NCBI RefSeq assembly: GCF_008151785.1
Contig: NZ_CP036523.1
Location: 930,001-994,000 of the forward strand
Direction: 5' to 3'
From: Peptacetobacter hiranonis
Lineage (GTDB): Bacteria > Bacillota > Clostridia > Peptostreptococcales > Peptostreptococcaceae
DNA: 64,000 nucleotides
The stretch's first letter is position 1. Each line of letters begins with the position of its first letter. Under the pieces are notes generated by a model. The model searched no databases. It had not been told where the DNA came from and saw nothing but the letters and a program-made list of their open reading frames with translations. This document shows positions 8,477 through 15,942 of the stretch, piece after piece. The translations under genes and the position numbers were made by a program.

Positions 8477-9196
8477 ATGAACGCATATAACATATTAGTA
8501 GTTGAAGATGAAAAAGAAATAGCAGAAGCAGTTGAAATATATTTATTAAATCAGGGATACAATGTTTTTAAAGCTTTCAACGGAATGGAAGGTCTTAAAG
8601 TTTTAGAAAATGAAGAAATTCATTTAGCAATAGTGGATATAATGATGCCAGTAATGGACGGAATAACATTCACTATGAAAGCTAGAGAAAATCACAACTT
8701 CCCGATAATAATGCTTTCAGCAAAATCTGAAGAAGTAGATAAGATAATGGGACTAAACATAGGAGCAGACGATTACGTTACAAAACCTTTCAAACCTCTT
8801 GAACTTTTAGCTAGAGTAAATTCTCAGCTAAGAAGATACACAAAATATATGAACATTCAAAAGGCAAGTTCAACAGAAGTTGAAGCTGTGAATGAAAACA
8901 TATACACAATAGGAGGGCTTGAATTAAATGACGATACAAAAGAGGTTTCTGTCGACGGAAATCCAGTAAGACTGACTCCAATAGAATTTAAGATTTTAGG
9001 ATTACTTATAAAAAATCCTGGCAGAGTATTTCCAGCAGAAGAAATTTACGAAAGAGTTTGGAATGAGGCTGCAATAAATACAGATACTGTAATGGTACAT
9101 GTAAGAAATATAAGAGAAAAAATAGAATTGGATCCGAAAAATCCAAGATACTTAAAGGTGGTGTGGGGAGTTGGATACAAAATTGAAAAAATCTAG
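8477..9196 (+). CDS. OmpR/PhoB-family response regulator
   Basis: A 239-residue two-domain regulator. The receiver domain has the acidic pair in VVEDEKE, the phospho-acceptor Asp in AIVDIMMPVMDG, the switch residue in MLSAKS and the Lys of VTKPF. The C-terminal winged helix (from about residue 145) contains LTPIEFKILGLLIKNPGRVF and ends with the typical VWGVGYKIEK. It is closest in style to VanR-like regulators. The end overlaps the start of the kinase gene by about 26 bases, so the pair is one transcript. The regulon is unknown. Confidence 0.92.
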   Translation: MNAYNILVVEDEKEIAEAVEIYLLNQGYNVFKAFNGMEGLKVLENEEIHLAIVDIMMPVMDGITFTMKARENHNFPIIMLSAKSEEVDKIMGLNIGADDYVTKPFKPLELLARVNSQLRRYTKYMNIQKASSTEVEAVNENIYTIGGLELNDDTKEVSVDGNPVRLTPIEFKILGLLIKNPGRVFPAEEIYERVWNEAAINTDTVMVHVRNIREKIELDPKNPRYLKVVWGVGYKIEKI

Positions 9197-11564
9197 AAAT
9201 GATAAATCAAATAAAATACTGGCAAATATAGTAGTACTTATAGTGTTGTTAATTTCCTCAGTGGGAATGTTGACGACATATAGAAATATATCTGATAAAG
9301 TTAAAGTAGAAGAAGAAGTTTTAAATAGCGAAACGGCAGCAGATTATTTCTTAGGTCAGATTTACCCAATGTACTGGGATCTGAAGAATGCAACTGAAAA
9401 TAAAGAAAACCCTTCTGATGTATTCTTGACAGAGGAAGTAATAAAAAATGCTCTTGAAAATTCAGACATAGACTCAGGTACTCCAGAAGAATTGACAGAT
9501 GCAATAAATGAAAATGGAGATGTAATACTGAATAAAGAAGCTATTAAGCAGGACTTTAATGAAGCATTCCAAAATGATATGGATTATTCTGAAATAGCTT
9601 TAAATGCAGCTAATAAACCTATAAAGTACAATGTTTACAACAAAGAAAATAAAAAAACAATTGGAAATGAAAAAAATGAATTAGAGCTTATAAGAAATAT
9701 GTCTTTAGGACAATTAGATACAAATGGAACAGCTAAAGCGGAAGAAATATTAGATAAATATTTATTCTATATGGTTTTAGATTTTGATAAAGATGGAAAC
9801 TATAGCTTTAAAGCACTACATGGGATAGATGCAGATAAATGCCAGACAGTTATGGATAACACAGTACAAGAATGGAAAGTAAGAAGTGCAAATTTATATA
9901 AAGAATATACAGATGGAAGTATAAAATATAACTTGCCTCCTATAAAAAATGCTACATTTACAATTGGTTTAACAAAAGAAGGAGCAACTCAGATAGTTAA
10001 TGCTCCGTACAATTCAAGTATAAATAACTACCATGGAATTTATAATCTTCTATCAGGAGATAAAATGCATACATTAGGACAGATGATTATGGTGGCTGTT
10101 TTAATAATGTGTGTATACGCTTTAGTAGGATTTTTATTACCTAATGCAATAAGAAACGATGTATTTGCAATGAGCAGCGTGATAAAAGCACCTATAGAAG
10201 TAATAGTGATATTTGTATCTTTAATAGTTTCAGCATTTGTGGTTATAAACCCAGTACAAGTTATAGATGTTAGTACATCAGACTCATTGGCAAATATACT
10301 TATGCAAATGGTTCCAATATCAGCAACTACAGCTTTGTGGGCAGTAGTGATAGGAAATTTAGGATATTGGATGATATTATTTGCATTATGCTTAATGGGC
10401 GGTATATATCTAAGAGATATGATTGCTAAGGGCGATAGAAAAGTAATATTCAATTCTTGTATAACAGTTAGAGTTGTAAAATGGATGATTTCAAAGGTTA
10501 AAAAGTTCTTTAGTTGGATGAATAATCTAGATTTAAAAGATGGATATGAAAAATTCATATTAGCAGCACTGGGAGTAAACTTCCTAGCGATAACAATTTG
10601 TTCTTCAATTTGGGGATTTGGTATAATCACAGGAGCAATATATTCAGTAATACTTTACGGATTAATTAAGAAAAAATTTGGCAAAGTATTAGAAGACTAC
10701 AACAAGCTAGAAACAATAACTGAAGATATAGCAAATGGTGATTTTGGATCAGTGCCAAAAGAAGATTTAGGAGTATTTAATCCTATAAAAGAAAACCTAG
10801 AAAATATAGAAAAAGGATTTAGTGCAGCGGTTAGTGAAGAAGTTAAGAGCCAGAAGATGAAAATAGAGCTTATAACTAATGTTTCACACGATTTAAAAAC
10901 TCCACTTACTTCAATAATCACTTATGTAGACCTTCTTAAAAAAGAAGGAATAACAGAAGAAGAAAGACAGAAATATCTTGATACTATAGATAAGAAATCA
11001 AATAGATTAAAATTTCTTATTGAAGACTTATTTGAAGTAAGTAAGGCTACAAGTGGAAATGTTAAAATGAATCCTATGAAGGTAGATGTTGTATCTTTAA
11101 TAAAACAGACTTTAGTAGAACTTGAGGATAAATTGAATGCAGCCCATTTAGAAGTTAAGGGCAATTTCCCAGAAGAAAAGGTGATACTAGAGTTAGATAG
11201 TATGAGAACTTTCCGCATATTCTCTAACTTAATATCTAATATCTCAAAATACTCAATGCCATACACTAGAGTGTATATAAATGTTAAGAGAGATGCAGAA
11301 AATACAGAGATAGAGTTTAAAAATATTTCAGCAGAGGAATTAAACTGCGATGTTGAAAATCTAACAGAAAGATTTGTTAGAGGGGATAAATCGAGAAATA
11401 CTGAGGGAAGTGGACTTGGACTTGCAATAGCTAAGAGCTTCACAGAGCTTCAGGACGGTAAGATGAAGGTAAGCTCAGATGGAGATTTATTCAAGGTAGT
11501 GCTTACTTTTAAGAATCAGAGAAATCTAAAAAAAGAAGAAAGTAAGCAGGAAAGTAAAAATTAA
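9171..11564 (+). CDS. Large multi-pass sensor histidine kinase
   Basis: A 797-residue partner of the response regulator. It has an N-terminal membrane anchor (about residues 15-37), an extracellular region of roughly 260 residues, and several membrane helices between about 300 and 505. The dimerisation domain carries the phospho-acceptor His573 (NVSHDLKTPLTSI). The ATPase domain has an N-box (FRIFSNLISNISKYS) and a G2 box (GSGLGLAIAKSF); the usual DxGxG G1 box is replaced by sequence around EFKNIS. No HAMP domain is evident. The start is a TTG; a second TTG at 9183 has better spacing from GGGGAG and is equally possible. It probably senses an envelope condition, but the signal is unknown. Confidence 0.88.
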   Translation: MDTKLKKSRNDKSNKILANIVVLIVLLISSVGMLTTYRNISDKVKVEEEVLNSETAADYFLGQIYPMYWDLKNATENKENPSDVFLTEEVIKNALENSDIDSGTPEELTDAINENGDVILNKEAIKQDFNEAFQNDMDYSEIALNAANKPIKYNVYNKENKKTIGNEKNELELIRNMSLGQLDTNGTAKAEEILDKYLFYMVLDFDKDGNYSFKALHGIDADKCQTVMDNTVQEWKVRSANLYKEYTDGSIKYNLPPIKNATFTIGLTKEGATQIVNAPYNSSINNYHGIYNLLSGDKMHTLGQMIMVAVLIMCVYALVGFLLPNAIRNDVFAMSSVIKAPIEVIVIFVSLIVSAFVVINPVQVIDVSTSDSLANILMQMVPISATTALWAVVIGNLGYWMILFALCLMGGIYLRDMIAKGDRKVIFNSCITVRVVKWMISKVKKFFSWMNNLDLKDGYEKFILAALGVNFLAITICSSIWGFGIITGAIYSVILYGLIKKKFGKVLEDYNKLETITEDIANGDFGSVPKEDLGVFNPIKENLENIEKGFSAAVSEEVKSQKMKIELITNVSHDLKTPLTSIITYVDLLKKEGITEEERQKYLDTIDKKSNRLKFLIEDLFEVSKATSGNVKMNPMKVDVVSLIKQTLVELEDKLNAAHLEVKGNFPEEKVILELDSMRTFRIFSNLISNISKYSMPYTRVYINVKRDAENTEIEFKNISAEELNCDVENLTERFVRGDKSRNTEGSGLGLAIAKSFTELQDGKMKVSSDGDLFKVVLTFKNQRNLKKEESKQESKN

Positions 11565-11578
11565 ATAAGTTGTTTTAG

Positions 11579-11646
11579 AAAAGTAGGATGGCGATTATCG
11601 AATAAGTGATGAGCTTTGAGAGATAATTTGTTCATCCTACTTTTTA
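11579..11646 (+). terminator. Terminator after the two-component system
   Basis: AAAAGTAGGATG pairs with CATCCTACTTTT across a loop of about 40 bases and is followed by a T-run. The loop lacks the conserved core of the palindromic element family, so it is treated as an ordinary long-looped terminator. Confidence 0.65.
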
Positions 11647-11719
11647 TTATACAATTAAAAATTTTGTATATGATATAATTAAAATGATAATCAAGATAGA
11701 GTATTAAGAGGTGAAGAGT

Positions 11720-12364
11720 ATGAAAGCAATAGATTTAACTTATACAATAAAAGAAGAAATGACAGTTTTTCCAGGTACAGAAATGCCAAAGTTAATTAAC
11801 ACAAGTAATTATGAAAAAGATGGTTTTAGGGAAACTTCTATTAGTATATATTCTCATGTAGGGACTCACATGGATCCACCAGCACATATATATCCAGATA
11901 GAACGACTTTAGATGAGTTTCCTGCGAGCCAGTTTATAGGAAAAGGACTTGTGATAGATTGTAGAGATTTAAATGAAGGTGAGGATATTACACTAGATTG
12001 TATTCTAAAATACGGTAAAAAAGCTGAGAAAGTTGATTTTTTATTGTTTAACACTGGTTGGGATAAATATTGGGGAACTGATAAATATTTTGGAGATTAT
12101 CCTTGTGTAAATGACGATGTTTTAGATTATGTGCTTAATGGAAATTATAAAGGAATTGGGTTTGATACAATAGGGATAGATCCCGTTTCAGATGAAAAAC
12201 TTACAAGACATAAGAAGTTGTTTAAAGATAAGGATATTGTAAATATTGAAAATCTAAAAAATCTTGAGCTTTGTGGAGATAAAATTTTTAATTTTAGTTG
12301 TTGTCCGTTAAAAGTAGAAAATAGCGATGGTGCACCAGTTAGGGCAGTTGCTTGGTTTGAGTAA
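11720..12364 (+). CDS. Cyclase family / kynurenine formamidase-like metal hydrolase
   Basis: A 214-residue protein with the diagnostic metal-binding motif HVGTHMDPPAHI (HxGTHxDxPxH) of the putative cyclase (arylformamidase KynB-like) family. Later conserved features are LLFNTGW and GFDTIGIDP. Family members hydrolyse amide or cyclic bonds using Mn or Zn. There is no tryptophan-degradation gene nearby, so a KynB role is not supported. The ATG at 11720 follows AGAGGTGAAG; the GTG at 11711 falls within that ribosome site. It is a single-gene unit with its own terminator. Confidence 0.82.
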   Translation: MKAIDLTYTIKEEMTVFPGTEMPKLINTSNYEKDGFRETSISIYSHVGTHMDPPAHIYPDRTTLDEFPASQFIGKGLVIDCRDLNEGEDITLDCILKYGKKAEKVDFLLFNTGWDKYWGTDKYFGDYPCVNDDVLDYVLNGNYKGIGFDTIGIDPVSDEKLTRHKKLFKDKDIVNIENLKNLELCGDKIFNFSCCPLKVENSDGAPVRAVAWFE

Positions 12365-12375
12365 ATATATAAATA

Positions 12376-12417
12376 AAAAAAGAGCTTAATCTTGTATGGA
12401 GAAAAAGCTCTTTTTAT
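12376..12417 (+). terminator. Terminator after the cyclase gene
   Basis: AAAAAGAGCTT and AAGCTCTTTTT flank a 17-base loop. The hairpin is symmetrical with A and T runs, so it may act in both directions between the convergent cyclase and copZ-like genes. Confidence 0.75.
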
Positions 12418-12467
12418 TTATGATTAATTTAAATTGGTGAACTATGTTAGATTTTATAATTAATAGA

Positions 12468-12683
12468 TTATGCTAAGAAACATTCTATAGGTTCAAATCC
12501 TTCTTCATCTATAGCTTCCATTAAAATTTCATCAGTTATTGATTCTTCTACGTCAACAGTTGCAGATTTGTCTTCTAAGCTAACTTCTAATACTTCTACA
12601 CCATCTATAGCAGAAAGTGCTTCAGTTATTCTATTTACACAGTGCTGGCATCCCATGCCATCTATTTTTATTATTTTTTTCAT
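12468..12683 (-). CDS. copZ: CopZ-like heavy-metal-associated (HMA) protein
   Basis: A 71-residue single HMA domain with the metal-binding motif GMGCQHC (CxxC) near the N-terminus and the family ferredoxin-like fold pattern. Such proteins chaperone Cu(I) in the cytoplasm to CopA or to the CsoR sensor. The ATG at 12683 is chosen because TTGGAGGAT lies just ahead; a TTG further upstream overlaps that site. No copA or csoR is adjacent, so it is a stand-alone unit, but a CsoR-type operator sits in its leader, supporting copper control. Confidence 0.85.
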   Translation of the reverse strand: MKKIIKIDGMGCQHCVNRITEALSAIDGVEVLEVSLEDKSATVDVEESITDEILMEAIDEEGFEPIECFLA

Positions 12684-12712
12684 ATATTTATCCTCCAAGT
12701 TTTAATACTTAA

Positions 12713-12775
12713 TATACCTAGTAGGGGTATAAATCACTATAATTTGATTATATGTTTGTTAGTCAATAAAGTCAA
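12713..12775 (-). promoter_or_regulatory. copZ promoter with CsoR-type operator
   Basis: Read on the minus strand, TTGACT (12770-12775) and TATAAT (12747-12752) are 17 bases apart. Just downstream lies ATACCCCTACTAGGTAT (12714-12730), a G/C-tract pseudo-palindrome matching the style of CsoR copper operators. A repressor bound there would cover the first transcribed bases. CsoR itself is not in the window. Confidence 0.7.
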
Positions 12776-12838
12776 TATGGTATTGATTTTATTTTTTATT
12801 TGTGTTAATTTAATAATAGACAACTGAATTAGTTAAGA

Positions 12839-12976
12839 TGTCTTCAGGGCAGGGTGAGATTCCCGACCGGCGGTATAGTCCGCGAGCGTTTTTTAAAACG
12901 CAGGAATTGGCATAAGTTCAATTCAGGATTTGGTGAAATTCCAAAACCGACAGTATAGTCTGGATGAGAGAAGATG
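12839..12976 (+). promoter_or_regulatory. FMN riboswitch (RFN element)
   Basis: The sequence has the RFN hallmarks in order: TCTTCAGGGCAGGGTGA, TTCCCGACCGGCGGTATAGTC, a variable hairpin with AACGC, GGATTTGGTGAAATTCC, CCGACAGTATAGTC and the closing GGATGAGAGAAGA. It lies upstream of the riboflavin transporter gene ribU with a terminator in between, so binding of FMN should reduce ribU expression by premature termination. Confidence 0.95.
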
Positions 12977-13084
12977 TGTTAATAATTATCTATTAGTTAG
13001 ATTTTTTATTGTGCAAAATAAATCCTATTTAGGTTATATTTTACATACTAATAATCAAAAGATATTTTTATAATAGAGAGTTAC

Positions 13085-13123
13085 AACACCTGAAAGACAC
13101 TTAGTCTATCAGGTGTTTTTTAT
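13085..13123 (+). terminator. Riboswitch-controlled terminator ahead of ribU
   Basis: AACACCTGA and TCAGGTGTT form a stable stem with an inner AGAC/GTCT pair, followed by a T-run, about 15 bases before the ribU ribosome site. It is the expected expression platform of the FMN riboswitch. Confidence 0.85.
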
Positions 13124-13147
13124 TTTAAATTTTAGGAGTGATGAAAG

Positions 13148-13798
13148 ATGATGGAAAGCAAGACAAAAACAATGACAAGGGTGGCAATGCTTAGTGCACT
13201 GGCATTTGCAGCGGTATTATTCATAAGAATACCAATGGTATTATTCTTAGAGTATGATCCAAAGAACGTAATTATAACAATAGGTGGATTTATTTGGGGA
13301 CCATTCATGTCATTAATGGTAGCAGTAGTAACAGCGTTTATCGAATTTTTAACTATAAGTGAAGATGGAATAATAGGACTTGTAATGAATATAATTTCTA
13401 TTTGTGCGTTTTCTTGTACTGCAGCTTTTATATACAAAAAAGATAGAACTTTAAGAGGTTCTATAATAGGTTTAGTATCTGGTACAATACTTCTTACAGT
13501 TGTAATGGTTTTATGGAACTACTTAGTAACACCAATATATATGGGAATTCCAAGAGCAGAAGTTGTAAAACTTTTAGTTCCAGCGATAATGCCATTCAAC
13601 TTAATAAAAGGTGGAATAGATTCAGCGATAATCTTATTAATATATAAACCGATAGTTTCTGCACTTAGAAGAACTGTTCTAAAATCAGAAGCTAAAGATG
13701 CACCAAAAATGATAGTACATCCAGGTGTAATGGCTGTAGCAGTACTTGTAATAGTAACATGTGTAATGCTAGTACTAGCAATGAAAGGAATAATTTAA
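13148..13798 (+). CDS. ribU: Riboflavin ECF transporter S component RibU
   Basis: A 216-residue, six-helix membrane protein, the substrate-binding S component of an energy-coupling-factor transporter. Characteristic RibU segments are GFIWGPFMSLMVAVVTAFIE, WNYLVTPIYMGIPRAEV and the late PFNLIKGGIDSAI. It works with a shared EcfA/A'/T module encoded elsewhere. AGGAG lies nine bases ahead of the ATG at 13148; an ATG at 13151 is also in frame. Control by the FMN riboswitch confirms the riboflavin assignment. Palindromic element R3 follows it. Confidence 0.95.
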   Translation: MMESKTKTMTRVAMLSALAFAAVLFIRIPMVLFLEYDPKNVIITIGGFIWGPFMSLMVAVVTAFIEFLTISEDGIIGLVMNIISICAFSCTAAFIYKKDRTLRGSIIGLVSGTILLTVVMVLWNYLVTPIYMGIPRAEVVKLLVPAIMPFNLIKGGIDSAIILLIYKPIVSALRRTVLKSEAKDAPKMIVHPGVMAVAVLVIVTCVMLVLAMKGII

Positions 13799-13808
13799 TT
13801 TGAGTATA

Positions 13809-14008
13809 TATAATGTGGGACTGTTGCATATTTTGTAACAGTCCTTTCTTATGCGTAGCATCAAGAATAATCTCCTCTCCAGGCTTCGACGCGGTGTACA
13901 ATAATTGTTCTGTTGCAAAAAATCCTCGCGTCTGCAGATTGTCGAGTCGATTAACTCTTGATACCACGCAAAAGGACTGACACAAAATATAACAACAGTC
14001 CTCACATT
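13809..14008 (+). repeat. Long palindromic element, copy R3
   Basis: The left arm begins AATGTGGGACTGTTG and the right arm ends CAACAGTCCTCACATT. The left side also contains a complete terminator hairpin (GGACTGTTG to AACAGTCC with T-run, 13816-13844), which appears again in inverted form on the right side. The core is CTCCAGGCTTC (13875-13885), inner stem GACGCG/CGCGTC, and TGCAGATTGTCGAG (13931-13944). It points with ribU. Minus-strand frames across it are by-products of the palindrome. Confidence 0.8.
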
Positions 14009-14069
14009 AAACATCTACTCAAAATTAAATTTGGAGAAGATTGTGATTGGAAAAGTTAGTAAATAAATA

Positions 14070-14105
14070 AAAAAGGTTGCTACAAATTTTGTAACAACCT
14101 TTTTC
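14070..14105 (+). terminator. Terminator-like hairpin between R3 and R4
   Basis: AAAGGTTG.TACAAA and TTTGTA.CAACCTTT form a near-perfect stem with A and T runs on each side, so it can act on either strand. It separates the two palindromic elements between ribU and ybjQ. Confidence 0.7.
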
Positions 14106-14168
14106 TATATAATTGAATTTCTTTAATTTTAAAATCGGTTTTAGCTCAACCTATAAGCAAGTATATAA

Positions 14169-14306
14169 TATGAGGGCAAGAGTTGTAACTGCTCAAAAGC
14201 GACAATTCTGCAAGCGCCCCACAACTGCTAAATATGTTAGTCTAACAGTGTGGGGCGCTGATGCCTGGAGCAAGGAGCAGTTACACTCTTGTCCTTTCTC
14301 TTATAT
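14169..14306 (-). repeat. Long palindromic element, copy R4 (minus strand)
   Basis: On the minus strand the arms GTAACTGCTC and GAGCAGTTAC, extended by GGACAAGAGT against ACTCTTGCCC, enclose CTCCAGGCATC (14260-14270), the inner stem AGCGCCCCACA/TGTGGGGCGCT, and TGCAGAATTGTCG (14200-14212). It points with ybjQ, and its outer arm reaches the ybjQ stop codon. R3 and R4 therefore face each other between two convergent genes. Confidence 0.8.
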
Positions 14307-14627
14307 TCTCTCTATTACTACTGCTGTCCCAGATACTGTTACCATTAGCATTCCATTGTCAGCACCTAGTACTTCATAGTCTGTGTCAACTCCAACAACT
14401 GCATTTGCACCTCTTGCAGCTGCTCTTCCTTCTAATTCTTCAAGAGCTCTTTCTCTAGCATTTTTTAATTCGTCTTCGTAAGAATTTGATCTTCCACCGA
14501 ATATATTAGATAATCCAGCTGCAAAGTCTTTGAAGAAGTTAACACCTGAAACAACTTCTCCGTAAGTTATTCCTTTATACTCAACTATTCTGTATCCTTC
14601 TACTGATGGTGTTGTAGTTATTATCAT
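14301..14627 (-). CDS. ybjQ: YbjQ/UPF0145 family protein
   Basis: A 108-residue protein matching the YbjQ (UPF0145, DUF74) family: the start [19 protein letters not shown], the middle [13 protein letters not shown], and the conserved [20 protein letters not shown] followed by a beta-rich end. Length is normal. The family forms pentameric rings and is sometimes described as a putative heavy-metal-binding domain, but its role is not established. A GGGGGACAG ribosome site precedes the ATG. It is a single gene with element R4 at its 3' end. Confidence 0.88.
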   Translation of the reverse strand: MIITTTPSVEGYRIVEYKGITYGEVVSGVNFFKDFAAGLSNIFGGRSNSYEDELKNARERALEELEGRAAARGANAVVGVDTDYEVLGADNGMLMVTVSGTAVVIERI

Positions 14628-14848
14628 AATCCTGTCCCCCTTTTGTAGGTAAAATTTATTTGGATTTTGACCAATTTATATGAATTTTGGTTTATTTATA
14701 TATTCTATAGAGAGTCTAAAATTCCTTTGAGAATGTAGATAAAAATTAAAGTTATTCTAAAAAATTTTATCAATAAAATTTCTATTAAATTCTAATCATC
14801 TAACTCATCATCATCGATATATTAATAAATTTGGTAGTATTATTTTTC
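14628..14848. other. Divergent upstream region of ybjQ and the T-box leader
   Basis: About 220 bases of AT-rich sequence without a credible gene. It should hold the minus-strand ybjQ promoter near its left end. No repeat, RNA family or operator was recognised here. Confidence 0.5.
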
Positions 14849-14877
14849 TTGACATAAAAAAAGATTGCTTGTATGAT
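14849..14877 (+). promoter_or_regulatory. Promoter of the T-box / mtnN-trpS unit
   Basis: TTGACA (14849-14854) and TATGAT (14872-14877) are separated by 17 bases, close to the housekeeping consensus, and lie about 30 bases before the first conserved T-box structure. Confidence 0.8.
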
Positions 14878-14907
14878 AAAAATATAGAAAATTTTAAATT
14901 GTAAATC

Positions 14908-15134
14908 CTAAGACTGGAGAGAGTAGTCGGGTTGAGTTTGATACAGAGAGTTGCAAGTAGCTGAGATTGCAGCATAAATAAATTCGGTGAATGGGTCCAC
15001 GAGGAGATAGGTGAATTATAGTAGCCGAACCGTCACTGCACGTTACGCAGAAGAGAGATACACGATAAGTGTATAATTTAGGTGGTACCGCGGTAATATC
15101 GTCCTAGTGTTTTTTAACACGAGGGCGTTTTTTT
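14908..15134 (+). promoter_or_regulatory. T-box leader (probably tryptophan-responsive)
   Basis: The leader has the AGAGAG motif with an apical hairpin (GTTGCA/TGCAGC), a stem I region ending GGTGAATGGGTCCACGAGG, the invariant T-box AGGTGGTACCGCGG (about 15080-15093), and a terminator CGTCCTAGTGTT/AACACGAGGGCG with T-run (15100-15134). The codon after GAA in the presumed specifier loop reads TGG, fitting tryptophan and the downstream trpS, but a one-base shift reads ATG (methionine). Uncharged tRNA should favour read-through into mtnN-trpS. Confidence 0.9.
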
Positions 15135-15163
15135 ATTGGAAAAATTAATTTTAGGAGGATATT

Positions 15164-15862
15164 ATGAACAAGATAGGAATAATAGGTGCAATGGAAGAAG
15201 AAGTAGCATTACTTCTTGAAAAAATAGAATTAGAAGAAAAAGTAGAAAAAGCAGGTCTTGAATTTTACGTTGGTAAGTTAAGAGGAAAAGATGTAGTAGT
15301 TGTTAAATGTGGAGTTGGTAAAGTAAACTCTGCTATGTGTACTCAGATATTAATAAGCGAATTCGGTGCAGAAGCTCTTGTTAATATAGGTGTTGCAGGT
15401 GCATTAAACGACGAATTAGACGTAAATGATATAGTAATATCAACAGATGCAATAGAATACGATATGGACGCATCAGCATTTGGTGATCCAAAAGGAACTA
15501 TACCAAGAATGGATTGTTCAGAATTTAAAGCTGATGAAAGATTAATAAATGCAGCTTTTGATGCAGCAGTTAAAGAAAATAAAGGGCATAATGTTATGAA
15601 AGGTAGAATAGCTACTGGAGATTTATTTGTTGCAGATATGGAAACTAAAAACGAATTAGTAAACGACTTCGGTGGATTCTGCTGTGAAATGGAAGGAGCT
15701 GCAATGGCTCACGTTTGTTATTTAAACAAAACTCCATACGTTATAATAAGAGCTATGTCTGATAAAGCTGACGGAAGTGCAGATGTTACTTTTGAAGAAT
15801 TCTCTAAAAAAGCTGCAGTTACTTCAGCTAATATAGTTATGGATATGCTTGAAATGATATAG
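15164..15862 (+). CDS. mtnN: 5'-methylthioadenosine/S-adenosylhomocysteine nucleosidase
   Basis: MtnN (Pfs) cleaves adenine from methylthioadenosine and S-adenosylhomocysteine, recycling SAM by-products. The 232-residue protein begins GIIGAMEEEV (catalytic Glu), has VNIGVAGALN, the substrate-binding EMEGAAMAHVCY and the catalytic Asp in MSDKADGSAD. Length is typical. AGGAGG lies ahead of the ATG. It is the first gene after the T-box, 80 bases before trpS with no terminator between, so a tRNA-sensing leader controls it, which is unusual for this enzyme. Confidence 0.95.
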   Translation: MNKIGIIGAMEEEVALLLEKIELEEKVEKAGLEFYVGKLRGKDVVVVKCGVGKVNSAMCTQILISEFGAEALVNIGVAGALNDELDVNDIVISTDAIEYDMDASAFGDPKGTIPRMDCSEFKADERLINAAFDAAVKENKGHNVMKGRIATGDLFVADMETKNELVNDFGGFCCEMEGAAMAHVCYLNKTPYVIIRAMSDKADGSADVTFEEFSKKAAVTSANIVMDMLEMI

Positions 15863-15942
15863 TCTTAATATTTCAAAATAATAAAGAGATTTTCAATAAA
15901 TATTGATAAAAATATAAGTCTAAAATAGAAAGAGGGATTACG

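Noticed and set aside
10040-10630. A 196-codon antisense frame within the kinase gene
   Set aside because: It mirrors hydrophobic helices of the sense protein in antisense and has no ribosome site, so it is a shadow.
11579-11646. Possible seventh copy of the palindromic element
   Set aside because: It has complementary ends and a long loop, but neither CTCCAGG nor ATTGTCG is in the loop, so it was kept as a terminator.
12713-12731. Reading the G-tract palindrome as a terminator of a short leader
   Set aside because: It has no T-run and its tract symmetry and position match a copper operator better.
13692-14014. Two minus-strand frames across ribU's end and element R3
   Set aside because: They run through the palindrome and the coding region of ribU in antisense, and have no ribosome site or recognisable family.
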